Assembly (NCBI GenBank): GCA_025716855.1
Contig: JAIXMQ010000092.1
Coordinates: 20,725-84,724 of the forward strand
Source: Pilaira anomala
Lineage: Eukaryota; Mucoromycota; Mucoromycetes; Mucorales; Mucoraceae
Direction of reading: 5' to 3'
DNA length: 64,000 nt
The stretch's first letter is position 1, and each line of letters starts with the position of its first letter. Below, one piece after another: positions 50,871 through 62,700 of the stretch. The notes under the pieces are model-generated. The model did not search any database. It was not told where the DNA came from and was given only the letters and a program-made list of their open reading frames with translations. The translations under genes were made by a program, and so were the position numbers.

Positions 50871-51552
50871 TAATAAAGTAATATAAAGAAATAACAGTTG
50901 AGGTTTTGAGGTTTAAAAAAGATTATATAATATATATATATATATATAAACATGTATATACTCATAGCTGTCCCGTAAGTTTTACTTCATCGATTCCGTT
51001 TACAGAACCAGTTTTGCCACTCCATCATGTGTAAATAAAAAGGATGATTTGCTTCAAAGCATGTTGGCGTTTCTTGACATTCAGTTTTAAGACTCCTTTT
51101 GAAATAGACTATTTTTGAACAAATAAGTCAATTCTAATGATCAGTTGTTTGGAATACTCTACTATAAGCATATCATTTCTTTCAGAAAATAACTATATAA
51201 CTGCTCAGTGAAGACTAAAAAAAAAAATGATGTTAATCCCTTCGCTACTATTACTATTTTATTTTTGCATAGCTGTCATGGAGTAAACTTTCCGATTAGA
51301 ACAGGGTTGTTACACGACATGAAAAATTTATGCACACAACATGCAATGTCGACCGATGCAAAAGGAATATTCTCGATCATATTTTATAATGTAATGATAT
51401 TATACTGTTATATGAGAACCAAGTAAATTTTTCTTGTTAAGCTTAAATAATCGTATTTTAGGTCTAGATGATTCACATCTAGCCTTCCATCTAAAATAGC
51501 CGCTGGAATAAATCCAGACACATATATAATCCTTGTTTAGAAAAGATGAAAC

Positions 51553-51590
<38 letters not shown>

Positions 51591-51728
51591 TTCTCTTGTC
51601 ATGACTCAGGATATTTATATGAGTCTGTTTATATTTATTAAACCGACTAATTATAAAATGAAAAGAAACATAATGACGATAAGTATGTTTGAAAGTAAAA
51701 AACATAATGACGTTCAATATTTGGTTTT

Positions 51729-51767
<39 letters not shown>

Positions 51768-52896
51768 AATATATGTAAGTAGAGAGAAATATTGAAGGAG
51801 CATACAACATCGTTCCTTATATTTACATGAGCTCATGGTTAACTTGGAACTACTTCTCAGTATGATTGGATCAGTCATTTTTTCAAAAGGATTAGAAAAT
51901 GATTTTTTTTTTTTTTGTTGATTCGATGAGGTGTAAGATCGACAATCATGAGGATTTTTTCTTATAATTCCGGCGAAGACCAAATAAAAAATCTTGTTAT
52001 AGTTCATTCATGTGAAGGGATAACTATATCTCATAGGTATTCAAGTTGTACCATTTAATAATTGGTTCAATGCACTAATTTAAGTTTACTTTCTCATGAA
52101 AAAAAAAAACAAACAAAACAATTTTTTTTTTTGGGTATATCATTATCAGTGAGTAGTATCTGCTTTTTTTCTTGTTGGTAAGAATTTAAGATGAATATAT
52201 TACTTAAAATCGCATCCTTATTTTTTTGTATGTATGAAGATTTATTTAAAATCAAAAGATAATTCCCATCCATAAAAGTAAATGAAAAAAGGTATAAACT
52301 GTCATTTAAAAAGGAAAAACGCTTGGGCCATTGGAAGCATGTGTTACCCTTCATTGACAAGTTCAGTTATTCCCTTTCCTTCTCTTCAAATTTAATAAAA
52401 TACACTTTTGCTCATCTCTTTTTTTTTAAAAAAAATTATAATCAATCAAAATACCTGAGATGTATAACAATATTTATATTTTTTTTGTTGTTGTAATGAT
52501 GTAAGGTATACTCTTTGTTTTTTCTTCAGTTTAGAATAGATTTCTGTCACACGGCATGGATTTTTTTGTATCCACTCCAAAATATAAAAAGCTGCTACTT
52601 ACACTGTCATTTCACTTTTTTTTTCTTTCTTTCATCATATTCACTCAAAAAGTCTTTTATTCCTTTTTTTTTACGGCGCATTTAAATCAACACTTAAAAA
52701 ATATAAGGATTACATATCACGGTTTTTTATATTATATTTTATACATTCATAAGCATAGCTTTTTTTAAAGAGAAAAAAAAAAGGTAAAGGCTAAGAAAAA
52801 AAAAAAAAAAAAAAAAACCTTTCATAGGTATTTAAAAAATAAACACGCATATTTATAAAATTTGAATAGGAAAACGCATATACACTACTTTATATT

Positions 52897-55800
52897 ATGT
52901 CATATTCTCATAACAACGATTCTGATTCAGAGCAAGACTACCACTCCTACTTGGAGCAAATCCGTTCTGTTAATTCTGATTCAGAGCAAGAATACCACTC
53001 CTACTTAGAGCAAATTCGTTCTGTTTATTCTGATTTACCTCAACCTGGTACAACAAGCAATGAAAACGTCTTTTCTCCACTGTCAGCTTTTGAGTTCTCT
53101 GGAGACGACTTGAGTAGCTCTGAGCAAAGCTTTTCAGACGAAGTTGGTAATGGTTCAGAAGAAGCCAACTCTACTACAAATGAAGATGTACATGATATTG
53201 AATCTGATGATAACAATGGTAATTCACCAACTTATCATCCACCTACCATTACAAGAAATCATAGCAATTGTAAAGTATTTAAACTTCTGTGTTCACATAA
53301 AAATATGTGCTAATAATTTTTATTTAGATTATTTGAGAAATGCTTCTAGTCGCAAAGATGACGAGAGTGATGAAAATTCAGATGGTGAATCAAATAAAAG
53401 TACTAGACGTAATTGTTAGTTCGTCGTCAAACGCAACGACAAGGTAATAAATATATATAGTTATTGCTTCGTAAGAGAAAAATAATACTAACACACTTTT
53501 TTTTTTTTAATCTTTTGTAGGTATTCTCTCTTCTGTGATTATGTACGTCGCTCTACTCGTATTCGAAAGACGACAAATTATAATGAAGGTGATACAGACA
53601 TGTGGGAAGTCTCTGATGAAGATACACATAGCAACCCAGTACATGAAGAAGAAGCCATTCAAAGTGTACTTGATCACCGTAAAAAAGAAAATGCAACAGG
53701 TAATTTCTTTCTTTTAAAAAAAAATGATGAGTAATACTGATATATAATGAAATAGATGACTCAGATGACCCAGAGACAAACTTTTTGTACTTAATTAAAT
53801 GGAAATCCTTGTCACATATTCACAATACATGGGAGCCATTTTCTTACTTGAAATCAGTCAAAGGATTTCGTAAAGTAGAAAACTACATTCGCAATCGTAT
53901 TGAAGAAGAAGCGTATATTCGACAACATGATGAGACGACAAAGAAGATATGGAAAAACAAGATATTGAAATCTCACGTCGTCGGGATGAGATCAACGATT
54001 GGAAGACAGTTGAGCGAGTAATTTTCTCGAAGAGGTAGTCCAGGAACTATTGAATACCTTGTAAAATGGAGAAGACTTCATTATGATGAATGTACTTGGG
54101 AAGAAGAAGAAGCAATTTCAGATGAATATCAGGTTAAAATCGATGAATATTTGGAACGTGAAGAAAACACGCTTATACCACATCGATCCATGACATACCC
54201 GAAACAAAAGAGACCTGAATTCAAAGCATTCAAAAAAACAACCTGCCTATATTAATGGTGGTGAATTACGTGACTATCAATTACATGGTGTCAATTGGAT
54301 GTATTGGCTTTGGAGTCGTGATGAAAATGGTATTTTGGCAGATGAAATGGGTTTAGGAAAGACGGTTCAAACCATTAGTTTTTTAAATGCACTTTATAAT
54401 ACCTGTAATGTCTATGGTCCTTTCTTGGTTGTAGTACCACTTTCTACATCAAATAATTGGATGCAAGAATTTAAACAATGGGCACCTCAAATGAACGTAT
54501 TATGTTATTTAGGTAACCCTCAAGCACGTGAAGTCATTCGAGACAATGAATTTATGTGAAAGGAACGAAGCACTTCAAATTAATGTATTGATCACTACTA
54601 TGAAATTGTATTGAAAGACAAAGATTTCTTACAAGGTATTCGTTGGAAATATTTAGCAGTGGATGAAGCACATCGATTAAAGAACTCAGAGTCACAATTA
54701 TATGAAGCACTCAGTAGCTTCCAAACTGCTAATCGATTATTAATTACGGGTACACCACTTCAAAATAATGTCAAAGAATTATTAGCTTGGTTAGTTTCCT
54801 TAACCCAAAATGGATATGACTGAATACGCAGAAATTGATGTAGAAGATGTTCATCAAGAAGAAAAAATTTCATCACTACACAATAGTATTAAACGAATCA
54901 TGTTACGTCGATTAAAAAAGGAGTAGAAAAGTCATTACCTAATAAATCCGAACGTATCTTGCGTGTGGAAATGAGGCAACTTACAAAAGGAATACTATAA
55001 GCATATCTTGACAAAAAAACTTTGATTTATTAAATGGAAGTGGAGAAAATAAGAAAACAGTGGTTTAAATATTGCAATCGAATTGAAAAAAGCCAGTAAC
55101 CATCCTTATCTTTTTCCAAATGCCAGAAGAAATGTCAATGAGTAGAGTCACACGTTTGAAAGGTTTAATCGAGAACAGTGGAAAAATGGTACTGCTGGAT
55201 AAATTATTAACTCGCTTGAAATGAATGGTCATCGTGTCTTGATCTTTTCTCAATTGGTCATGATGTTGGATATCCTTTCTGAATATATGACGCTACGTGG
55301 GCATACCTTTCAAAGATTAGATGGTTCCATGAAGCCAGAAGACAGAAATAAGGCAATTGAGCATTATAATGCTCCAAATAGTCCAGATTTCGCTTTCATC
55401 TTGTCTACACGTGCTGGTGGTATGGGTATTAATTTAACTACGGCAGATACTGTCATTATCTTTGATAGTGATTGGAACCCACAGAATGATTTACAAGCCA
55501 TGTCTCGTGCACATCGTATTGGTCAAACCAAATCAGTTAATGTTTATCGATTCGTTACCAAGGAAACCATGGAAGAGGATATCATTGAACGTGCCAAACG
55601 AAAGATGGTCCTCGAGTACTGTATCATTAAACGAATGGATACCTCGGGTCATTTAACTGAACAAGAACAAAATATTGCTGCATCCCAATCACTCAAGACA
55701 GCCACAGGTAAAAATAAGGATTTACCATTTAATAAAGACGAATTAAGTGCTATTCTCAAGTTTGGTGCACAAAATATGTTTCAAACCTCTGATAACAACG

Positions 55801-57059
55801 AAAAGTTGAACGATATGGATTTGGATGATATTTTAGCGAGAGCTGAACAAACCGAGACAGAGAATGCAGATGATAGTGCTTTAGGATCTGATGATTTCTT
55901 GGCACAGTTTAAAGTTACGGATTATGGTGGTACTGCAAATGATCTTAGATGGGAAGATATTATACCATCTGAAGAAATTGAAAAAGTAGCACAGGAACAA
56001 CAGAAGATTGAAGAACAGCAAACCGTACTGTACGATCGTGCAGCGAAAAGAAAAATTGTGTATTATGAGCATATGAATGAAGAAGAAGAAGAGGAGGAAG
56101 ATGGAAGAACATCATTAGGTAAAAGAAGAAAGACAGCTGTCTCAGGTCAAGGTTCTTCTAGAAAAAGATCTTCGCGCACTTTAGATGATGTACCCAGACC
56201 TTCCCATAAACGAGTTGAAAAAGATGATAAAACGCCTGTACGATCATATGAAGACTACGATGAAAATTCATGTTACTCTACGATGCGTTCAGTAAAGCAT
56301 TACTTGATTCGACTTCGTGATCATTCTGTCAAAGAAGAAGGAGTGCGTAAAGCACAATTATCAAGGAGTGTTTAGCTCCTATTGGAATTTATTGATAAGC
56401 AGGCAGCAGAACATAAAGGAGACGCGAACTTAAAACGAGATCTATGGATTTATACAGCAAAGTTCTGGCCTGGTGTGAACGTTTCACATAACGAAATTAT
56501 GAACGTATATGAGAAATTAGTAGCATCAAGTTCTACAACCACAACAAAACCAAGTGCAACAAAAACAAGTACTTCAGGTTCAACTTCAACTGAAAGACAT
56601 AATGGTAGTAGTAGTAGTAGCAGCCATATAGATCTAAGCTCGCATAAGTCATCAAGCTCTTCTAGAAGAATTAGCCGCAGTCATCATCCTCATAATCGAA
56701 GTAATAGAGATGACAGAAGTAGTAGACATGACAAAAGTAGTAGATATGAAAGAAATAGTAGATATGACAGAAGTAGTAAATATGACAGAAATAGTAGATA
56801 TGACAGAAACAGCCGATATGACAGAGGTAGTAGAGACGATAGAAGTAGTAGAAGTAACAGAAGTAGTCATGATGAACGAAGTAACAGAGAAGATCAAAGT
56901 AGCAGAGAAGATCGAAGCAGTAGAGATGGACGAAGAAGATCCCCCTGTAAGAGTGGTGATGATCACAATCGTCGTGATCGAAAGAGCAACAGTAGCAGTA
57001 GTCGCTACAATCCTTATAACCGAGATTGTAGCCGAACCAACCGAGACAGACGTCTCTAA
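52897..57059 (+). pseudogene. CHD1: Chd1-type chromatin remodeller with many frame breaks
   Basis: A Chd1 homologue, normally a nuclear ATP-dependent nucleosome-spacing enzyme. Order: acidic N terminus with a 57-base tandem duplication, RRSTRIRK region, chromodomain 1 (YLIKWKSLSHIHNTWE), chromodomain 2 (YLVKWRRLHYDECTWEEEE), SNF2 ATPase with Walker [12 protein letters not shown] and DEAH box ([10 protein letters not shown]), helicase C (RVLIFSQLV, STRAGGMGINL, RAHRIGQ), C-terminal helical domain (AAEHKGDANLKRDLWIYT, FWPGVNVSHNEI) and an Arg/Ser/Asp repeat tail. The frame must change at about a dozen sites: 53417-53560 (twice), 53940, 54032, 54232-54238 (7-A run), 54556, 54600, 54795, 54924, 54975-55205 (several), 56363 and 56387. 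Nearly all are one-base differences, and residues between breaks are well conserved. Either a very young pseudogene or uncorrected sequence errors. Confidence 0.85.
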
Positions 57060-57194
57060 AGATGTAGTGAAGATATAACCCCCCCCCCGTGTTAAGAAAA
57101 CCTTTTCTTATTTAAATAAAATAATTATTATATAATGGATAAAAAGCAGAAAGTTTTTAGTTATGAACGAGGTTAAAAAATCCATCTTATATCT

Positions 57195-58105
57195 TCATGA
57201 GGGCGATATATTCCACAAATTACTATTTCTTTTAAATTTAGATCTTTTGCTATATGACTTTTTACTTACTGGAAAGACACCATATCTGTTACCTCTATAA
57301 AACTTCAGTCCATAATTTGTAAGCAGCCTGACATAAACATCATAGCCATCGTCAATCTTATCATCAATATAATCCAAGTGTTTCAATATCAGTTGATCAA
57401 GACATGTACTGGTAAAAAAATATCCAGTTCCGTTAATTGTGGACAATTGTCTATCAATGAATTGAAATAGCTTAAATGTCTACAAGACTTGCATCAAATA
57501 ACAAGCTTTTGTAATTTTTTGAATTCTCCACTATGCTTCAGAAACATTTGATACGGTCACAGATCATTTAAATCGACTCCATAAGATTGTTCACAATCCA
57601 GTACTTCTAAGCATGTCAAAGTTGGTTTAAAGAGTTGCACAGTGTAAAGATATCTTTCCAAACTATCACTTCTGGAAGGTCTTGGTAGAACTTGTAGACG
57701 GGTTAAGTAGCCTTGAGCAACAGCAACAGAAATTTGGAACCAAAACGAGTGGCTAATGAGCACTCGTAGGTTAGGGCAGTATTGTATAAGAGCACTTATT
57801 AAGTTATGTTCGTCCCAAAACCTTCCCTCTTTAGGTGTTGTTAATAAATCAGACAAATTTATCTCCTTGAGGCAGTTACCTAGTGTTGAAGAATTGAATA
57901 TCGTGCGAACAAATCGAAACCGGAATTCGTTTTGCAAGGTCGGTACCTTGGAATACAAAAGTTCGACTGAAGCTTCGTACCAGTTCTTACTCGTGAGTTG
58001 ACATTGTAACAAATCTTTTTCTTTCAAATATGTGAAAGTTAGTCTCAAGATTTCAAAAGGTAAGAGTGACAATCTGTTATTTAATAACTGTAATGAGTAG
58101 AGCAT
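57195..58105 (-). pseudogene. F-box/LRR-type protein, truncated
   Basis: From an ATG at 58105 the frame encodes about 182 residues to a TGA at 57557. F-box: LSLLPFEILRLTFTYLKEKDL...QLTSKNWYEA. Leucine-rich-repeat-like phrases follow (LGNCLKEINLSDLL, LIQYCPNLRVLISH, LTCLEVLDCEQSYG). Past the stop the same frame continues with coding-like sequence (YQMFLKHSGEFKKLQKLVI), another TGA, then SLIDNCPQLTELDI, and a frame change before the 57195-57446 piece (STCLDQLILKHLDYIDD). So the gene has at least two nonsense codons and one frame break. The first two codons (ATG CTC) lie inside the inverted end of a MITE-like element. The original start is probably lost. Confidence 0.65.
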
Positions 58106-58351
58106 TCCCAACGGTTGGAGTAAATTTTGGGTTAAAATACGACTGTTTCTGAAGTTTTAAATTAAAACAGTCTAAAAAACTCATGTGTCAAGTTGAGATT
58201 AACTTCAACTTTTATTTTAATTTATTTCTACTGATATTAGGCAAAAATTATTTTAACTTTTTCTTAATCCAACCGTTGGGTGAGTTAAAAGCTAAAAAAA
58301 TTCGGAGTAACTTAAAATTTAGTCGATTTACTCCAACCGTTGGGAATGCTC
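58100..58351. mobile_element. MITE-like element with perfect 25-base terminal inverted repeats
   Basis: Left end GAGCATTCCCAACGGTTGG...AGTAAA (58100-58124) is the exact reverse complement of the right end at 58327-58351; total 252 bases, A+T-rich interior, no coding capacity. An extra internal copy of CCAACCGTTGGG lies at 58270-58281. No target-site duplication is evident (flanks GTA and AAA), so the superfamily is undetermined. Confidence 0.88.
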
Positions 58352-58400
58352 AAAGTAAAATAAAACCGGATCCTCGGATCCCATACAAAAAAAAAAAAAA

Positions 58401-58711
58401 TTACACCTCTACTTTCTTCTCATTAGACTGAAGCGCCGTAGAAACAGAATTTATTATTATCTCACCTTAACATAAACGTAAAGGCTTTATTATTTTCAAA
58501 CTAATGTTGTAATTACAGTCTTTGGTTATACTGAAAGTTTATTTGAGCTCCATGGGTGAATTTAAAAGTAGGTAAAAGAAAAGAATACATACGAAAGAGC
58601 AACAGTGGAAATATTATTATTCTATATTATGTATGAAAAGAGAATATCTTTCAATTAACGAGTGTGTAGACACAACTGCAACATTACTTTTGATTTGTGG
58701 TCTTATGCAAG
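58401..58711 (+). repeat. Direct repeat D2
   Basis: Second copy of the 49080-49391 repeat, same orientation. It sits directly to the right of the MITE-like element and closes the segment that contains the broken Chd1 and F-box genes. Confidence 0.9.
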
Positions 58712-58761
58712 ATCAAATGACTCCTATCTCTTTGCAGCCGTTATAAATCCAGGAACTGGAA

Positions 58762-58932
58762 TCAGATACATTTCTGCGTCATTTTTGGGTGATGCTCGTT
58801 ATTAACGTCTGAAGTGAGGCGCTTAGGAACTTCGCAAGAAGCTTGAGATAAGCGAGTAAGTTCTGCAATATTACCAGAGTAATCTTCAATAATCCTTGTG
58901 AAAATAGCATCTTCAGACTCATGATTGATCAT
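58762..58932 (-). CDS. Small open frame or gene fragment, 56 residues
   Basis: ATG at 58932 to TGA at 58762. It reads INHESEDAIFTRIIEDYSGN and on through ELTRLSQASCEVPKRLTSDV, protein-like composition with no homopolymer bias. Family unknown; probably a surviving exon of a decayed or captured gene beside direct repeat D2. Confidence 0.3.
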   Translation of the reverse strand: MINHESEDAIFTRIIEDYSGNIAELTRLSQASCEVPKRLTSDVNNEHHPKMTQKCI

Positions 58933-59751
58933 ATTGAAGACATTAGCATATTATAATATGTCTATTGATAAACCGTGTCAGTTTACAAGCAAGTATTGAA
59001 TAACTTGAATTATAAAAAATTACTATTGCTGTATTGGTTTTGTTGATAGCAAAAGGTAAATAACGTTTTTATTTTATTCCTTTACCTTTATTTAAATTGA
59101 AAGGTTCATATGCCGAGTTAAATATCATAATGTTTTTGTATCTTCTACATATGCGTTTTTTTGTTTGTTTGTAAAATTGAAATTTTATTAAATACATAAA
59201 TAGAGAATACTTAATAAAATAAAGCAATGAGTAACATATCGCAGAGGGATATAATATGAGGAACGAAAGGTGTAGAATAAAAAATAATAAATAACAATAG
59301 GATGGTTTCTTCTGCACGGTTAATCCAAAAATAATTTATTTAATGCTTAGGAAAAAAAATCAGCCCAAATAGAGATCCCTTTATTTGTTAATGAGAAATT
59401 ATGTCAGATTAAAGGTGAAGATATTTGTAAATGGTAATCATATATATAATAGGCAGTAGCAATTAGCAGATAGTAAATATCGGCATGTAAGAGGCAGCTA
59501 ACTATTAGGCAATTATAGCAAACAGGAAGCACGTAGCAGCATTAGGTTAAATAGCAGCATTTAACAGTCAGTCTATTATTGGGTAAGCATACATGGAAGC
59601 AGGAAGCACGTAGCAGTATTACGTTAATACATGTTAATTATCTTTTACACAAGACAATAATCAGTATAACTGTTTACTCTAATGGATTGATGCAAAATAA
59701 TTTGAGAATGTATATAGTGAAAGGATTTGTAGTACGAACTGTTATTTATTA
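58933..59751. other. Gene-free stretch with GCAG-rich short repeats
   Basis: Contains two copies of CAGGAAGCACGTAGCAG (about 59523 and 59600), followed by TATTACGTTA or CATTAGGTTA, and several shorter GCAG/TAGCA motifs between 59450 and 59640. No gene recognised. Confidence 0.5.
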
Positions 59752-62700
59752 TTATACATTGGTAAATTTGTAAAATGGTACAGCAGCAACAGATAAAGGC
59801 AATCTGCGCTTAAATTTGAATATATTTTTAATAACAACACAATCCTTAGGAAGTGCAGTATGATCACGACTTGAGAGACCACTTGGCCCTTGATTCATCT
59901 TGATAATGACTTGATTGATTTGTTCCTGATTTAACTCTAATTCAGTTGAAAGAAATTCAACAAATCCTGTTTCATTTTGAATTTTACTATCTCCACCATT
60001 CTCTGTAATCTTTTCCTTTAAGTCGTCCTCTGATAATTCCTTTTTATCAACCAATTTAAGGTACGTCAAAACAGGGTATAATTGATCAACATTATACCGA
60101 TCTGTTTCCTTTTTTCTTCTTCTTCTTTCTTTTGTTTTTGTGATTGAACATGTACTGAGATAGCACTGACTTTGTTTGAAGAAGGCATGATAAGTTCATC
60201 ATAAAATTCCAATAAAGATTCCTTTGTAATTGTCTTTAATTCCTCTACATCTTTGACAGTATCATTAAATTCATAATATCCACACTCAATATCTGACCAA
60301 TATTTCGATCCTTCATCATACAAATTCTTATGCTTTTCCAAATTATCTGCAATTAATGAATCCACTTGAGACTGATACTCTGTCTCGGGCATCTCTGCTA
60401 TTATCTCTCTCAACGATTCCAAAAATTCCAAGACTCTGTTTTCTAAATAAATAGGATCTCTTTCACTCTGAACAATTAATCTGAACGCCAATTGACTCAA
60501 CTGTCTACGTACGCCACTGAATACCAAGTAACCCAACTGTTCACGGGTACGAAGTTGGTTGAAACAAGGTTCTTGAGAGATAGCTGAAACAAGCGCAAGT
60601 CGATTACGAAGTCCAATATCTTTGACATCACAAATTTGGGTATTGTAGTTAATAGCGGAATTCACATCATCTAAATCACGTAAAGGTACTTGATAGACAA
60701 ACTTCTTTCCAGTAGGTAAAAAAAGCATCGATCACCAATGAACTGACTTGGCTGAAGTGGACGAGGTTCAAGTACATCTTGAACCAATTTAAACATATCT
60801 AAAACTTGTTCCTTACTCATATCACCATGAGCTAAACCTTCAATATAAAGTGTGCTGATAGCAATTGGAATAAAAGTCTGTACATCTTCCATTGAAATAT
60901 CCACAATTTCTTTTAAATAATCATCACAGTCCCATAACGTTTGACACAGGATATCCGACAAATAATAAGCTGCATGTTGATATGGTGCCTCTAAAAAGAA
61001 GTTTTTCGTATCCTCTTGTCAATTCTTCTTTTAAGATATCAAATCTTTCTTGTTCAATTCGAATGTTTTTCATTTTATCAATTACTTTGGCAAGTAATAA
61101 AGGAAGTTTGTCACTGTATCCTCCAACATTTAACTAAGTATTCGAGTAATGAGTCCATTGTTTTTTTTTATATATATCCTAAAAAAAAAAAGACTTACAA
61201 TAATGCCTTGAAGTTCTTGGTCTACATAATAGGCTAATCCAGCAACCTCCGCATTATAAGAGTATTCAGATAATGAATCTGTTAGTAAACTCATATAAAG
61301 TCTAAATAAATAAATAAAAATCAAATCAGAAACCATGCGAAATATACTTTTTTTTTTTTTTTTTTTTTTTTTACTTTGTCATGACAGAATTGCGAGGAGT
61401 AGCATAGAGCAAGGGATTTTTAAACATGATCCAAACATTCGTTCTAGGAGCCCAGAACGTGTCATCTTGCTTATACCAGATTCTAGCCAAAGGTGTATCT
61501 TCAATCAACTCAGGTTCCGTCTTCTTTTCAGTCACTTCAAATTTAGAAACATCCAAATTCGAAGGAAGAAATTCATTGATAGCAGGCAACGTAAACTCGT
61601 CATTCAACGATATATTTTCCAGTCTCTACAGCCACACATAGATTAAAACAGGTAAAATAAATATAATAGATTTTTTTTTTTTTTACTTACATTCATTAAC
61701 TCGGGTCTTAAGCCAAGTTCCTCATAGTCCGTTGAATACCACTTCTCAACCTTTGTCAATTGAATACCATGTGGAAATTCCTGTGCTGCCAACATCAATC
61801 TAAAATTATCTGGTCTCAAGAGCTCTAAATGTTGATTAATCAATTTAGGGTCATATTTTCGAAGGATATGTGATCCACTAATGGTTTGGTGAGGAGGTAA
61901 ATTCTCTTGCATTTGTTGTGATAAATAAGATGCGTATTGAGAGGGTGTACACTTCTCTGAAAATCTAAATTCAATTTCGGCTAATGATTTGATTTCGTCA
62001 AATATCCATTGCTTAGGTCCAGATTCCTTCAACATTTCAATGTACTGGAATATTGCTACTACTACATCTTCATAGTGAACTGATGTCATGTAATATATGT
62101 ATGTTAATTTTTTTTTTAGTTCCACGTGATATGTATAAAAATATAATTACCTATGCCTTGTTCTGTTAAATCAACACAGACATGAAAGAATCCAAATCCA
62201 GTACCACCAAAGCACATGCCTGAACTCAAATAAGTAGCCCAATTCTTCTTTTTCAAGTAGGATAAGATGGATCCAGGACCTTCATGACCAGTTAAATGGG
62301 ACAGATAATGTGCAGGCTGTTTTAAAGAAATGAAAGGAGATTAAAATGATAGCTATGAAATACATGTACCAATAAATGACTGTACCTGACTTTCATAAAA
62401 AGGAGCTTGATCAGGGAAAGGAAAAGTAACAGATAAAGTACGTGTCTTTTTAACAGACTTGATAAATATTTGTTTTTTGGTTTGATTTTCTGTCAAAGGA
62501 TGACCTTCAAAAGAAGGCACAAGAATATTTCGATTAATCACATTTGAGAATTTCTCTACAACCCATTCAGTCAATTGATCCAAAGATTCTAAATCATAAA
62601 TATATGTCAGTTATTTGCTTAATATACACACAAGTATATATACCAAACTTTTTTCTTTTTACCCTTTCCAATCACGGTTAATTTCATAATATTAGCAGAG

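Larger units (their letters stand above)
49392..52896. other. Accessory stretch with relics, left part of the D1-D2 segment
   Basis: Includes a decayed coding sequence at about 49790-50240 (LTEYLEELR, LQQQLTSSHDSAVTNIDLDYD and similar words separated by stops) and a tandem repeat at 50325-50441. A coding-like last exon lies on the minus strand at 50649-50870. Two very long runs occur at 51554-51587 (T) and 51733-51764 (A). No intact gene is supported. Confidence 0.5.

Noticed and set aside
51554..51764. 34-T and 32-A runs as arms of a designed hairpin or MITE
   Set aside because: Homopolymer arms pair trivially, and no complementary sequence adjoins them.
56652..57078. Long open frames on both strands over the Chd1 tail (Thr/Ser/Val/Met-rich)
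   Set aside because: These are shadow frames of the AGA-AGT-AGT type repeats that encode the Arg/Ser/Asp tail.
49080..58711. D1 and D2 as LTRs of a retrotransposon
   Set aside because: No TG...CA termini, no primer-binding site or polypurine tract, and the interior encodes host-type genes, not gag or pol.
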